This document shows, piece after piece, positions 17,836 through 25,363 of a stretch of 63,600 bases of DNA. Source of the DNA: Elusimicrobia bacterium GWA2_61_42 (GTDB lineage: Bacteria > Elusimicrobiota > Elusimicrobia > Elusimicrobiales > UBA9959); assembly GCA_001799615.1 (NCBI GenBank), contig MGTU01000002.1, positions 1-63,600 of the forward strand. Direction: 5' to 3'. Each line of letters begins with the position of its first letter. The first letter of the stretch is position 1. Both the position numbers and the translations under genes were made by a program. Under the pieces are notes generated by a model that did not search any database, had not been told where the DNA came from, and saw nothing but the letters and a program-made list of their open reading frames with translations.

Positions 17836-18314
17836 CAAAAAAAACCAGCAAGGTTCTGAAAGAAAGACGGGAGCACGTGCGCCTGCCCATACTGCACGGC
17901 ATCCTGGAGCCCGTGGAAATAGAGTTCTATACCACTAACGCCCACGGCCAGTCCGTGCCGCAGCCGGCCATCCTGGCCGACCTCAGCGCCGGCGGCATGC
18001 GCCTGATAACCTTCATGGCCCCGCCCCATACCAAGGAACTCAATATCATCCTGAAGCTCAACGGCGTGAAGGAAATGCCGGTGACCGGCAAGATCTCCTG
18101 GGTGAAGGACAAGGGCGGCGTGTTCATGAACGGCATCTCTTTCTCCCATATCAGCCACGACGACAAGAAGCGCATCAACGAGATGGCCGAGGATTATTCC
18201 GACTGCGACACGCGCACCGCGCTGAAGCTGCCGGAAGTCTGCGTGGAAACCTGCCGGGCCCACGGCCTGTGCAACAAGCCGCAGAAGGACGAGCCGCTTT
18301 TCAAGAAGAAGTAA
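17832..18314 (+). CDS. PilZ-domain protein with Cys-containing tail
   Basis: 160 aa. A PilZ domain is indicated by the RxxxR-type motif in KERREHVRLP (residues 11-20) and LADLSAGGMRL, the usual (D/N)xSxxG turn, which together bind cyclic di-GMP. After the domain, a tail with four Cys (DCDTRTALKLPEVCVETCRAH, then GLCNK) may hold a metal. It could act as a c-di-GMP effector for type IV pili, since pilins and PilT are encoded elsewhere in the window. It sits between miaB and miaA and overlaps miaB by 4 nt. Confidence 0.8.
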   Translation: MTKKTSKVLKERREHVRLPILHGILEPVEIEFYTTNAHGQSVPQPAILADLSAGGMRLITFMAPPHTKELNIILKLNGVKEMPVTGKISWVKDKGGVFMNGISFSHISHDDKKRINEMAEDYSDCDTRTALKLPEVCVETCRAHGLCNKPQKDEPLFKKK

Positions 18315-18332
18315 GCCCGCGCGCGCGGCATT

Positions 18333-18378
18333 GGAAGCCAGAAGTGAGAAGTCGAACGACATCTTGCCTCTGGCTTCC
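18333..18378. repeat. Imperfect palindrome between pilZ and miaA
   Basis: GGAAGCCAGA (18333-18342) is perfectly inverted as TCTGGCTTCC (18369-18378), with an inner AGAAGTCG/CGACATCT pairing around an AA centre. It is not followed by a T-run, so it looks more like a REP-type intergenic hairpin or a processing site than a terminator. Confidence 0.55.
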
Positions 18379-18399
18379 GACTTACACACACGCTCTACG

Positions 18400-19362
18400 A
18401 TGGTCCAAGAAATACTGAAACCCATAACCCTGATGGGGGCCAACGCCTCCGGCAAGACCGAAATAGCCCTGGAGCTGGCCCGCCGCCTGGGCGGCGAGAT
18501 CATCTCGTCGGATTCCAAGCAGATCTACAAGCTGCTGGAAGCCGGCACCGCCAAGCCCCGCGGGACCTGGACCCAAACCCCGGCTGGCGAAGTCTACCTG
18601 GTGGAGGGCGTGCCTTACCACCTGGTGGACACCCTGGACCCCCGCGCCTCCTACGACGCCGGCTCTTTCGCCAAGGAAGCTAAAAAATTGATGCCCGAGA
18701 TCTGGGGCCGCGCCAAGGTGCCGGTGATGGCCGGCGGCACCGGCATGTACATCCAGGCCTTCTGGAACGGCCTGGACGAGCTGCCGCCCGCCGACCCCGC
18801 CATGCGGGAAACGCTGGCGGCGCTGGCCGCTTCGGCCGGCAAGGAAGCCCTGCACGCCCAGCTGGCGGCGATGGACCCCGAAGCCGCGCTGCGCATCCCG
18901 CCCGGCAATATCCAGCGCGTCATCCGGGCCATAGAGATAACGCGCCTGGCCGGCCGCCCGGTGTCGCAGATCTGGAGCGGCAAGTTCTTCAACGCGCTGC
19001 CGGCCCACGAGGGGAAATTCGTTTTCATCAAGTGGCAGAAGGACCTGCTGGCCGAGCGGGTAAAACGGCGCACCAACCAGAACTTCGCCGAGTGGGAAGC
19101 CGAAACGCGGGCGCTGCTGGCCGCCGGCTACCCCGAGGACTGCCCGGGGCTGAAGACCCTGGGCTACCCGCAGATGCTGGATTACCTGGCCGGCCGCCTG
19201 GCCAAGCCCGACGCCATCCGCGCCATCATCGCGGCGTCCATGGCCTACGCCAAGCGCCAGAACACCTGGTTCGGCCGCTACCGCAACGCTATAAGGATAG
19301 ACCTGGAGAAATACGAGGATTACGACCCCGCGGCCATCGCGGAAAGGATCCTGAAAGCATGA
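18400..19362 (+). CDS. miaA: tRNA dimethylallyltransferase MiaA
   Basis: 320 aa. Transfers a dimethylallyl group to adenosine 37 of tRNA, giving the substrate of MiaB. Visible: P-loop MGANASGKTEIALELARRLGG (residues 12-32), SSDSKQIYK with the catalytic Asp, VPYHLVDTLDPRASYDAG, MAGGTGMYIQAF, the IRAIEITRLAGRPVSQ segment, and LGYPQMLDYLAG near the end. The ATG at 18400 gives the expected N-terminus; upstream in-frame codons run into the palindrome at 18333-18378. It overlaps hflX by ATGA. Confidence 0.93.
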   Translation: MVQEILKPITLMGANASGKTEIALELARRLGGEIISSDSKQIYKLLEAGTAKPRGTWTQTPAGEVYLVEGVPYHLVDTLDPRASYDAGSFAKEAKKLMPEIWGRAKVPVMAGGTGMYIQAFWNGLDELPPADPAMRETLAALAASAGKEALHAQLAAMDPEAALRIPPGNIQRVIRAIEITRLAGRPVSQIWSGKFFNALPAHEGKFVFIKWQKDLLAERVKRRTNQNFAEWEAETRALLAAGYPEDCPGLKTLGYPQMLDYLAGRLAKPDAIRAIIAASMAYAKRQNTWFGRYRNAIRIDLEKYEDYDPAAIAERILKA

Positions 19363-20621
19363 AAACCATACTGGTAGCCGCCGAACTGAAAAAGAAACAC
19401 CGCGACAGCGCCGCGGAAAGCTCCCTGGAAGAGCTCTGGCGCCTGGCCGAAACCGCCGGCCTGGAACCGGTGGAAAAGATCAGTGTGCGCGTGCAGGCCT
19501 GGAACCCTGCCACCTTCATAGGCTCGGGCAAGGTGGAGGAGCTGAAGGCGCGGGTGCTGGAAACCGGGGCCGGCGCCGTGATCTTCGACGAGGAGCTGCT
19601 GCCCGTGCAGCAGCGCAACCTGTCGCGCGAGCTGGGCGTTACCGTGGCCGACCGCCCCCGCCTGATCATAGAGATCTTCGCCCTGAGGGCGCGCACCCGC
19701 GAAGGCAAGCTGCAGGCGCGGCTGGCCCGCTTCAACTATTCCCTGTCCCGGCTGGCCGGCAAGGGCGGCGGTATGGACCAGCAGCGCGGCATGATAGGCG
19801 GCCGCGGCTCCGGCGAAAAGAAGATGGAGTACGACAAGCGCGAGCTGCGCGTGAAGATAGCGGACCTGGAAGAGGAAATAGAATCCATAAAGCGCGAGCG
19901 CGGCACGCAGCGCGGCCGGCGCGATTCCATCCCCATGCCGCAGGTGTCCATAGTGGGCTACACCAACGCCGGCAAGTCCACGCTGCTGAATTTCCTGACC
20001 GGCAACCGCCACGGCATTTACGCCGACGACAAGCTCTTCGCCACGCTGGACCCGTCCACCAAGCGCGTGCGCCTGCCCGCCGGCGGCTGGGCGCTGTTCA
20101 CGGACACGGTGGGCTTCATCCAGAAGCTGCCGCACGCCCTGATAGCCGCTTTCCGCGCCACGCTGGAGGAGATCCGCTACAGCGACCTGATCCTGCACGT
20201 GCACGACCTTTCTTCCCCGGAGGCCCAGCGCCAGCACGAAGCCGTAAAGGCCACGCTGGACGAGCTGGGGGTGCACGATATCCCCGTCATAAACGTTTTC
20301 AACAAGGCCGACGTCGTAAAGGACCCGGCGCTCTCGGCCTGGGCGCCCGAGCGCCTGCGGCCGGTGGCGGTCTCGGCCCTGACCGGCAAAGGGGTGCCCG
20401 CCCTGCTGAAGGCCTGCGAAAAGGCGCTGGCGCGGCGCTGGGGGGAATACGAACTGACCGTCCCGGTGGGCGCGAAGGGCCTGGTAAAGGAAATTTACGC
20501 TTCCTGCCTGGTGAAGGACGCGGCGTACGGGCCGGAAGGCGTGACGCTCAGCTTCAAGGCCACCCCGGAAAACTACGCCCGGATCAAAAAAATAGCGGCC
20601 GCGAATCAAAACAACCCCTGA
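19359..20621 (+). CDS. hflX: HflX-family ribosome-splitting GTPase
   Basis: 420 aa. HflX dissociates stalled or stressed ribosomes and binds the 50S subunit. The N-terminal domain has NPATFIGSGKVEELK and VIFDEELLPVQQRNLSRELGV; a glycine-rich loop follows (RLAGKGGGMDQQRGMIGGRGSG). The GTPase domain shows G1 GYTNAGKST near residue 204, G3 DTVGFIQKLPHALIAAFRATLEE and G4 NKAD. A C-terminal subdomain of some 60 residues completes the protein. The start ATG at 19359 overlaps the miaA stop; the miaA-hflX order is conserved in many bacteria, as in E. coli. Confidence 0.94.
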   Translation: MKTILVAAELKKKHRDSAAESSLEELWRLAETAGLEPVEKISVRVQAWNPATFIGSGKVEELKARVLETGAGAVIFDEELLPVQQRNLSRELGVTVADRPRLIIEIFALRARTREGKLQARLARFNYSLSRLAGKGGGMDQQRGMIGGRGSGEKKMEYDKRELRVKIADLEEEIESIKRERGTQRGRRDSIPMPQVSIVGYTNAGKSTLLNFLTGNRHGIYADDKLFATLDPSTKRVRLPAGGWALFTDTVGFIQKLPHALIAAFRATLEEIRYSDLILHVHDLSSPEAQRQHEAVKATLDELGVHDIPVINVFNKADVVKDPALSAWAPERLRPVAVSALTGKGVPALLKACEKALARRWGEYELTVPVGAKGLVKEIYASCLVKDAAYGPEGVTLSFKATPENYARIKKIAAANQNNP

Positions 20622-20631
20622 GTTCTTTTTA

Positions 20632-20637
20632 TATAAT
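20632..20637 (+). promoter_or_regulatory. -10 box for leaderless plsY mRNA
   Basis: TATAAT at 20632-20637 with the ATG of plsY 8 nt after its last base (20645). There is no ribosome-binding site and no extended TG. A T-rich stretch precedes it; no -35 stands out. Confidence 0.5.
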
Positions 20638-20644
20638 CTAAAAG

Positions 20645-21304
20645 ATGACAAATACTACGATCGGGCTGCTTTTTATCGCCAGCTACCTCCTCGGGGGCAT
20701 CCCCACCGGTTACATCATAGGCCGCATCAAGGGCATAGACATCCGCAAACACGGCTCGGGCAACCCGGGCACGGCCAACGTCTACCGCACGCTGGGCAAA
20801 TGGCCCGGCATCCTTACCTTTACGGTGGATTTCCTTAAAGGCTTCGTGCCGGCCATGATCGCCATGCACTATTTCTACATCCAGGGCTCGGCCGACTTCA
20901 GCAAGGGCCATTGGTGGATCCCGGTGACCGCCGGCGCCCTGGCCATAGCCGGCCATATCTGGACGGTCTTCCTGAGCTTCCACGGCGGCAAAGGCGTGGC
21001 CACCGCCGCGGGCGTCTTCATGGCGCTGCTGCCGCTGCCCACCGCCGGGGCTTTCGGCGTGTTCGCCGTGGCCGTGGCGCTGACGCACCATATCTCGGTG
21101 GGTTCCATGTCGGCCGCGGCGTCGCTGCCCATACTGTGCCTGCTGCTTACCAGCGAACACCAGCGCCCCTTCACCCTGCTGGCGCTGGCCGTCTGCCTGC
21201 TGCTCATCTACACCCATATAGCCAATATCCGCCGCATACTCGCCGGCAAGGAACTGTCGTTCAAGCACCGCGGGGAAGCCGCGGGAGGGGAAGAAAAAAA
21301 ATGA
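20645..21304 (+). CDS. plsY: Acyl-phosphate:glycerol-3-phosphate acyltransferase PlsY
   Basis: 219 aa inner-membrane enzyme that makes lysophosphatidate, the first step of phospholipid synthesis. Five to six membrane segments and the three PlsY motifs are visible: motif 1 LGGIPTGYIIGRIKGIDIRKHGSGNPGTANVYRT, motif 2 near HIWTVFLSFHGGKGVATAAGVF, motif 3 near HIANIRRILAGKE. The start is at the position a leaderless transcript would begin. Its stop overlaps the next gene by ATGA. Together with plsC at 41.2-41.8 kb this covers both acylations of phosphatidate synthesis. Confidence 0.93.
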   Translation: MTNTTIGLLFIASYLLGGIPTGYIIGRIKGIDIRKHGSGNPGTANVYRTLGKWPGILTFTVDFLKGFVPAMIAMHYFYIQGSADFSKGHWWIPVTAGALAIAGHIWTVFLSFHGGKGVATAAGVFMALLPLPTAGAFGVFAVAVALTHHISVGSMSAAASLPILCLLLTSEHQRPFTLLALAVCLLLIYTHIANIRRILAGKELSFKHRGEAAGGEEKK

Positions 21305-21894
21305 AGCCGGAAACTCCCCCCGCGGGCGAAGTGGAAGTGCGCATTTATTCCATCGCCACCAGCCTGACCGAATCCATCATCTTCCTCGACGAGATAGAGG
21401 GCTCGCGCATCCTGCCCATCTGGATAGGCCCCATGGAAGCCCAGGCCATCGCCATCCGGCTCTCCGGCTATCCCTCGCCGCGCCCCATGACGCACGACCT
21501 GCTGTTCTCGGTGATCAAGACGCTGGGCCTGACGGTCAACCGCGTCACCATCACGGACATAGTGGAGAACACCTATTACTCCCACCTGCACCTGGCCGAC
21601 CCGGGCGGCGGCAACCTGCGCCTGGTGGACGCCCGGCCCTCCGACGCCGTGGCGGTGGCGGTGCGCTTCGGCTGCCCCATTTACATCAGCGAACAGGTCT
21701 TTGAAAAAACCCAGGTGCTGTCCAAGCCGATAACCGAGGACGAAGTGGTCAAGTTCAAGCACGACCTGAAGAACCTCAAGCCCAACGATATCATCGGCCA
21801 GCTGATCAACGGCAAGATGCCGGGGGCGGACATGCAGGAAGAGGACGACGAGGAAGAGGGCGAAGAGGGGGAAGAAGACGATGAACAGGCTTGA
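21301..21894 (+). CDS. Bifunctional nuclease domain (DUF151) protein with acidic tail
   Basis: 197 aa, cytoplasmic. The BFN/DUF151 core spans roughly residues 10-150: LPIWIGPMEAQAIAIRLSG, PRPMTHDLLFSVIKTLG, VNRVTITDIVENTYYSHL, and LVDARPSDAVAVAVRFGCPIY with the conserved DARPSDA. Members have DNase/RNase activity in some organisms. The last 20 residues are almost all Asp/Glu (EEDDEEEGEEGEEDDE), perhaps a DNA-mimic or partner-binding tail. It overlaps plsY by 4 nt and the HU gene by 14 nt; the acidic tail is encoded partly in the overlap region. Confidence 0.85.
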   Translation: MKPETPPAGEVEVRIYSIATSLTESIIFLDEIEGSRILPIWIGPMEAQAIAIRLSGYPSPRPMTHDLLFSVIKTLGLTVNRVTITDIVENTYYSHLHLADPGGGNLRLVDARPSDAVAVAVRFGCPIYISEQVFEKTQVLSKPITEDEVVKFKHDLKNLKPNDIIGQLINGKMPGADMQEEDDEEEGEEGEEDDEQA

Positions 21895-22147
21895 CCTAAT
21901 AAGGGAACTGACCAAGCACCTGACCACCGAGAAGGACGCCAAGATGGCCGTCTGTAAAACTTTCGAGATAATGGGCGAAGCGCTGCGCGAGAACCGCAAG
22001 GTAGTGATCTCCAACTTCGGCACCTTCAAGGTGAAGGAGCGCATGCCGCGCCAGATGCGCAACCCCAAGACCAACCAGCGCGTGATGGTGGGGCCGCGCA
22101 AAAGCATACGCTTCAAGCCTTCCAAGAAACTGACCATAGGGATGTAG
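21881..22147 (+). CDS. HU/IHF-family DNA-binding protein
   Basis: 88 aa nucleoid protein that bends DNA as a dimer. N-terminal helices (MNRLDLIRELTKHLTTEKDA), the saddle IMGEALRENRKVVISNFGTFKVKER, and the arm sequence RMPRQMRNPKTNQRV, in which RNPKT is the usual tip, are all present. KSIRFKPSKKL closes it. The GTFKVKER rather than GTFEV form and the R-rich arm are IHF-like. It overlaps the upstream nuclease gene by 14 nt and precedes merR by 14 nt. Confidence 0.93.
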   Translation: MNRLDLIRELTKHLTTEKDAKMAVCKTFEIMGEALRENRKVVISNFGTFKVKERMPRQMRNPKTNQRVMVGPRKSIRFKPSKKLTIGM

Positions 22148-22161
22148 GCGGCGGGCGGACC

Positions 22162-22503
22162 ATGCCTGAAAAAACTTATTTCACTATGCGGGAAGTCTCG
22201 CGCAAAACCCAGGTGCCGGAATACACGGTGCGCTACTGGGAACAGAAATTCCGGCTGCTGCGGCCGCTGCGGCTGTCCAGCGGGCACCGCCGCTACACGC
22301 AGGCCGACATCGACGCCCTCTTCGAGATCAAGGATTTAGTGTTCGTTAAAGGGTATTCCCTGGAAGGCGCGCGCAAAGCCCTGGCCGCCAAAAAGCGGCA
22401 GAAGAAAACCTCCCAGGCCGCCGCGGCCGTGACCGCCGGCGCCAAGAGCGAGCTGCTGGAAGGCATAAAAAAAGAACTCCGCCAGCTCATCAAGGAACTG
22501 TAA
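22162..22503 (+). CDS. MerR-family transcriptional regulator
   Basis: 113 aa. An N-terminal MerR winged helix-turn-helix (FTMREVSRKTQVPEYTVRYWEQKF...LRPLRLSSGHRRYTQADIDAL) occupies residues 7-55. The rest (GYSLEGARKALAAKK... then a C-terminal helix LLEGIKKELRQLIKEL) is a dimerising helix without metal- or drug-binding Cys. Proteins of this compact type often regulate chromosome or cell-division functions. HU directly upstream gives a nucleoid-related context. No target site could be identified. Confidence 0.88.
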   Translation: MPEKTYFTMREVSRKTQVPEYTVRYWEQKFRLLRPLRLSSGHRRYTQADIDALFEIKDLVFVKGYSLEGARKALAAKKRQKKTSQAAAAVTAGAKSELLEGIKKELRQLIKEL

Positions 22504-22547
22504 CCTATCGTGCTTTTTACGCTGACTCCTCGCCGGTCTTATCTTTT

Positions 22548-22556
22548 TGCTATAAT
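22548..22556 (+). promoter_or_regulatory. Extended -10 promoter of tRNA-Pro(GGG)
   Basis: TTGC followed by TATAAT at 22551-22556, the same TGNTATAAT form seen at leaderless genes; the tRNA body starts 28 nt after the box. Confidence 0.6.
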
Positions 22557-22583
22557 AAACACTCGGCGTTTGACTAGCCCCAC

Positions 22584-22655
22584 CGGGGCGTGGCTCAATG
22601 GTAGAGCGCTCGCTTGGGGTGCGAGAGACTGCGGGTTCAATTCCCGCCGCCCCGA
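22584..22655 (+). tRNA. tRNA-Pro (anticodon GGG)
   Basis: Full cloverleaf: acceptor CGGGGCG with CGCCCCG, D stem GCTC/GAGC, anticodon stem CTCGC/GCGAG around the loop TTGGGGT (GGG at 34-36), T stem GCGGG/CCCGC with TTCAATT, and discriminator A. The CCA end is not encoded. Confidence 0.95.
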
Positions 22656-22685
22656 TGAGGCTGGTCAAACGAGCACAGAGAGAAC

Positions 22686-22713
22686 AACCGGCTGAAAAGC
22701 CGGTTTTGTTTTT
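22686..22713 (+). terminator. Intrinsic terminator after tRNA-Pro(GGG)
   Basis: AACCGGCT and AGCCGGTT enclose a GAAA loop and are followed by TTGTTTTT. It separates the tRNA from the serpin gene. Confidence 0.9.
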
Positions 22714-22734
22714 GGGAACTAAAAAGGAAACGCC

Positions 22735-23952
22735 ATGAAAACCAGAACCATACTGCTTACCGCCGCGCTGGCTTTGGCCGGTGCCGGCCTGACCTCGGCC
22801 GCCGAAAAGAAAGAAACCGCCTTAACGCCGGCCGCGCGCTCCAACGCCATCGCGTTCAAATTCTACGCCAAAGAAGCCGTAAAGCCCGGCAACCAGTTTT
22901 TCTCGCCTTACAGCCTGCATACGGCTTTCGCCATGGCCTACGAGGGCGCCAAAGGCCCCACCGCCAGGGAAATAGCGGCCGTGTTCTCCTTCCCGCCCGA
23001 ACAGGACAAACTGCGCTCCGGCCTGGGCGCCCTGGGCAAAGAGCTGAAGCAGGCCGCCCGCGGCGCGGCTTTCTCGCAGGCCAACTCTTTCTGGGCCCAG
23101 GAGGGCTACAGGTTCCTACCGGCCTACACCGGCCTGCTTACCAAGCACTACAACGCCGAGGCCCGGTCCGCCAATTTCAAGACCGCCCCGGAAGTGTCGC
23201 GCCGGGCCGTAAACGCCTGGACCGAGGAAAGAACGAAGGGGAAGATAAAAGACCTTTTCAAGGAAGGCACCTTTACGCCGCTGACGCGCCTGGTGCTGGT
23301 TAACGCCGTGTATTTTAAAGGCAGCTGGGTGCAGCCCTTCGCCAAGGCTATGACCGGCGAGGCCGAGTTCACCAAAACCGACGGCCAGAAAATTAAAGTG
23401 CAGATGATGACCTTCAGCGGCACCCAGACCCTGCAATACGGCGAGACCGGCGCTTTCCAGCTGCTGCGCCTGCCCTACAGCGGCGGGGGGCTCAGCATGC
23501 TGCTCGCCCTGCCTAAGGACGGCAAGAAACTAGAAGACGCCGCCAAAGACCTGGACCCCGCGGCTTTAGAAGAGATGCGCGCCGCCCTGGCGGAGCAGAA
23601 AGTAAAGGTCTTCCTGCCCAGGTTCACGTTCAGCGCGGGGTACGACCTGAACGCCGCCCTGGCGGCCCTGGGCATGCCCCTGGCCTTCACCGACGCCGCC
23701 GACTTTTCGGGCATGGACGGCACGCGCAGCCTGTACATACAGCGCGCCGTGCATAAGGCTTTTGTGGAGGTTAACGAGGAGGGGACCGAGGCCGCAGCGG
23801 CCACGGGCATAGCCGTGGGCTTAAAATCCGCCAACTTCGGCTTTACGCTTTTCCGCGCGGACAGGCCTTTCCTGTTCTTCATAGAGGACAGCAAAAGCGG
23901 CCTGCTGCTCTTTATGGGCAAGATGGAAGATCCCGCGGCCGGCGATAAATAA
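22735..23952 (+). CDS. Secreted serpin (serine protease inhibitor)
   Basis: 405 aa with signal peptide MKTRTILLTAALALAGAGLTSA. A full serpin fold is evident: NQFFSPYSLHTAFAMAYEGAKG, the NAVYFKGSWVQPF block, MTFSGTQTLQYGE, and C-terminal FRADRPFLFFIEDSKSGLLLFMGKMEDP. The hinge EEGTEAAAATGIAVG has Gly at P15, Thr at P14 and small residues at P12-P9, the pattern of inhibitory serpins. Counting from the hinge, P1 is Lys364 and P1' Ser, which predicts trypsin-like targets. The location (periplasm or outside) and the target protease are unknown. It ends exactly where the convergent metal-binding gene ends. Confidence 0.93.
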   Translation: MKTRTILLTAALALAGAGLTSAAEKKETALTPAARSNAIAFKFYAKEAVKPGNQFFSPYSLHTAFAMAYEGAKGPTAREIAAVFSFPPEQDKLRSGLGALGKELKQAARGAAFSQANSFWAQEGYRFLPAYTGLLTKHYNAEARSANFKTAPEVSRRAVNAWTEERTKGKIKDLFKEGTFTPLTRLVLVNAVYFKGSWVQPFAKAMTGEAEFTKTDGQKIKVQMMTFSGTQTLQYGETGAFQLLRLPYSGGGLSMLLALPKDGKKLEDAAKDLDPAALEEMRAALAEQKVKVFLPRFTFSAGYDLNAALAALGMPLAFTDAADFSGMDGTRSLYIQRAVHKAFVEVNEEGTEAAAATGIAVGLKSANFGFTLFRADRPFLFFIEDSKSGLLLFMGKMEDPAAGDK

Positions 23953-24156
23953 TTATTCCGCCGTAAACCCGGCTTCCAGGACAGCCGCCCTCAGTTCATC
24001 GGGGGCGGTTTTCTTTTCGTCGTAGTCCACTTCGGCCTGCGCCTCCTCCAGGCTGACGCGCGCGGAGAGCACGCCGGGCACCCGCTTAAGGGCGTTCTCG
24101 ACGCCCTGGCGGCACCCGCCGCAGGTCATTCCCTGTATTTTTATCACGGTTTTCAT
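23953..24156 (-). CDS. Heavy-metal-associated (HMA) domain protein, CopZ-like
   Basis: 67 aa, one HMA ferredoxin-like fold: VIKIQGMTCGGCRQGVENALKRVPGV with the CxxC at 12-15, then VSLEEAQAEVDYDE and a final helix. CopZ-type proteins carry Cu(I) to ATPases; no copper ATPase is in this window. Its promoter faces that of the PerR gene and their -35 boxes overlap, with a PerR-type box between, so it is probably part of the peroxide response. A ribosome-binding site (GGGAGG) precedes the start. Confidence 0.88.
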   Translation of the reverse strand: MKTVIKIQGMTCGGCRQGVENALKRVPGVLSARVSLEEAQAEVDYDEKKTAPDELRAAVLEAGFTAE

Positions 24157-24173
24157 AATTTTACCTCCCTGAT

Positions 24174-24248
24174 ATTATACACCGCAAAACGGCTCTTGAC
24201 AAGAACCATTCTTATCTGGTATTCTTTATTAAGTTAGAATCATTCTAT
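24174..24248. promoter_or_regulatory. Divergent promoters with two PerR/Fur-type boxes
   Basis: For perR: TTGACA 24196-24201, TATTCT 24220-24225. For the HMA gene on the - strand: TTGTCA 24202-24197, then TATAAT 24179-24174, 17 bp apart. Box 1, AAGAA-CCA-TTCTT (24201-24213), abuts both -35 elements. Box 2, TTAGAAT-C-ATTCTAT (24234-24248), fits the 7-1-7 PerR pattern and lies just before the perR ATG. Box centres are 34 bp apart. This predicts autorepression with derepression by peroxide. Confidence 0.7.
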
Positions 24249-24250
24249 TT

Positions 24251-24691
24251 ATGAAAAAAGCAACGCCCGTTAAACCCGCCTTCCGCATGACGCCGCAGCG
24301 CGCGGGCATACTCAGCTTCCTGGACGGCAACAAAGGGCATCCCTCGGCGGAGGACGTCTACGCCCGCCTGAAGCGCAAGTTCCCCGGCATGTCTTTCGCC
24401 ACGGTCTACAATACGCTGCAGTCCCTTATCTCCATAGGGGAACTGGCCGAAGTAAGGATAGACCGCAGCCGCCGCCGCTTCGACCCGGGCCTGAACCCCC
24501 ACAGCCACCTGATGTGCGTGCGCTGCGGCCACATAACGGACCTGCCGCACCGCTCCCCGGCGCTGCCCAAAGGCGCCCCCAGAGGTTTTAAGCTGCTCAG
24601 CTGCAGCGTGGAATTTTACGGGCTCTGCCCCCTGTGCGGGCGCGCCGTCAAAAAGGAGAAAAAAATATGTCCGAAGAAAAAGCAGAAGTGA
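24251..24691 (+). CDS. perR: Fur-family repressor, PerR type
   Basis: 146 aa. The winged-helix N-terminus (FRMTPQRAGILSFLDGNKGHPSAEDVYARLKRKFPGMSFATVYNTLQSL) is standard for Fur/PerR. Two structural-zinc CxxC pairs are present, CVRC and CPLC, with HSHLMCVRCGHI carrying the regulatory ligands; an Asp near RFDPGLNPHSH at the usual site fits PerR. Co-transcription with a peroxiredoxin and the two palindromic boxes upstream support PerR rather than iron-sensing Fur. The last 25 nt overlap the peroxiredoxin gene in another frame, so translation is coupled. Confidence 0.85.
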   Translation: MKKATPVKPAFRMTPQRAGILSFLDGNKGHPSAEDVYARLKRKFPGMSFATVYNTLQSLISIGELAEVRIDRSRRRFDPGLNPHSHLMCVRCGHITDLPHRSPALPKGAPRGFKLLSCSVEFYGLCPLCGRAVKKEKKICPKKKQK

Positions 24692-25278
24692 TCACCGTAG
24701 GCGGCAAGGCCCCGCTGGTAGAACTGGAGACCTTCGACCCGGCGGCCTGCAAATTCGGGAAGTTCAGCCTGGCCGAGGCCATAAAGGCCAAGAAATGGAC
24801 CGTGCTGGTGTTCTACCCGGCGGACTTCACCTTTGTCTGCCCCACCGAGCTGGCGGACCTGGCCGACAGGCACGCGGAGCTGGCGGCCCTGGGCGCCGAG
24901 GTGCTCTCCGTCAGCGCCGACACCAAGTTCACGCACATGGGCTGGCAGGCCCAGGAGCGCCTGCTTAAGGATATTAAGTACCCCATGGCCTCGGACGCGC
25001 GCGGCCGCCTGGCCCAGGCCCTGGGCGCCTACGACTACGCCACGGGCATGGCCTACCGCGGCACTTTCATAATCAACCCCGACGGCGTGCTGGCCGGCGC
25101 GGAGATCAACCTCAACAACGTGGGCCGCGACATGGGCGAGCTGCTGCGCAAGCTGAAGGCCTTTGTGCACACCTATAAGAACCCCTCCGAGGTCTGCCCG
25201 GCCAAGTGGAAGCCCGGCGAAAAAACCCTGAAGCCTTCCGAGAAACTGGTGGGCAAAGTAGGCGACGGTCTAAAATAG
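24667..25278 (+). CDS. ahpC: 2-Cys peroxiredoxin (AhpC/TSA)
   Basis: 203 aa. Reduces hydrogen peroxide and organic peroxides. The peroxidatic Cys58 lies in FYPADFTFVCPTEL and the resolving Cys177 in NPSEVCPAKWKPGEKTL, so it is a typical dimeric 2-Cys enzyme. YRGTFIINPDGVL and the AYD-Y-A-G region are family features. The start ATG at 24667 lies inside the perR end; upstream in-frame codons belong to perR. No AhpF-like reductase is adjacent, so electrons must come from thioredoxin or another partner. Confidence 0.94.
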   Translation: MSEEKAEVITVGGKAPLVELETFDPAACKFGKFSLAEAIKAKKWTVLVFYPADFTFVCPTELADLADRHAELAALGAEVLSVSADTKFTHMGWQAQERLLKDIKYPMASDARGRLAQALGAYDYATGMAYRGTFIINPDGVLAGAEINLNNVGRDMGELLRKLKAFVHTYKNPSEVCPAKWKPGEKTLKPSEKLVGKVGDGLK

Positions 25279-25279
25279 C

Positions 25280-25354
25280 TTTTGCCCTTCGGGGCAAAAA
25301 TAACGGCAGTGATAGAGAGATAACGGCCCTGCGTCTTCGGATAGCAGGGCCGTT
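25280..25354 (+). terminator. Two stable hairpins after ahpC
   Basis: TTTTGCCC-TTCG-GGGCAAAA (25280-25299) is followed by ACGGCCCTGC/GCAGGGCCGT (25323-25332 with 25344-25353). The second is followed by only TT, so neither is a textbook intrinsic terminator, but together they would end or protect the perR-ahpC transcript. Confidence 0.5.
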
Positions 25355-25363
25355 CATTTGCGG

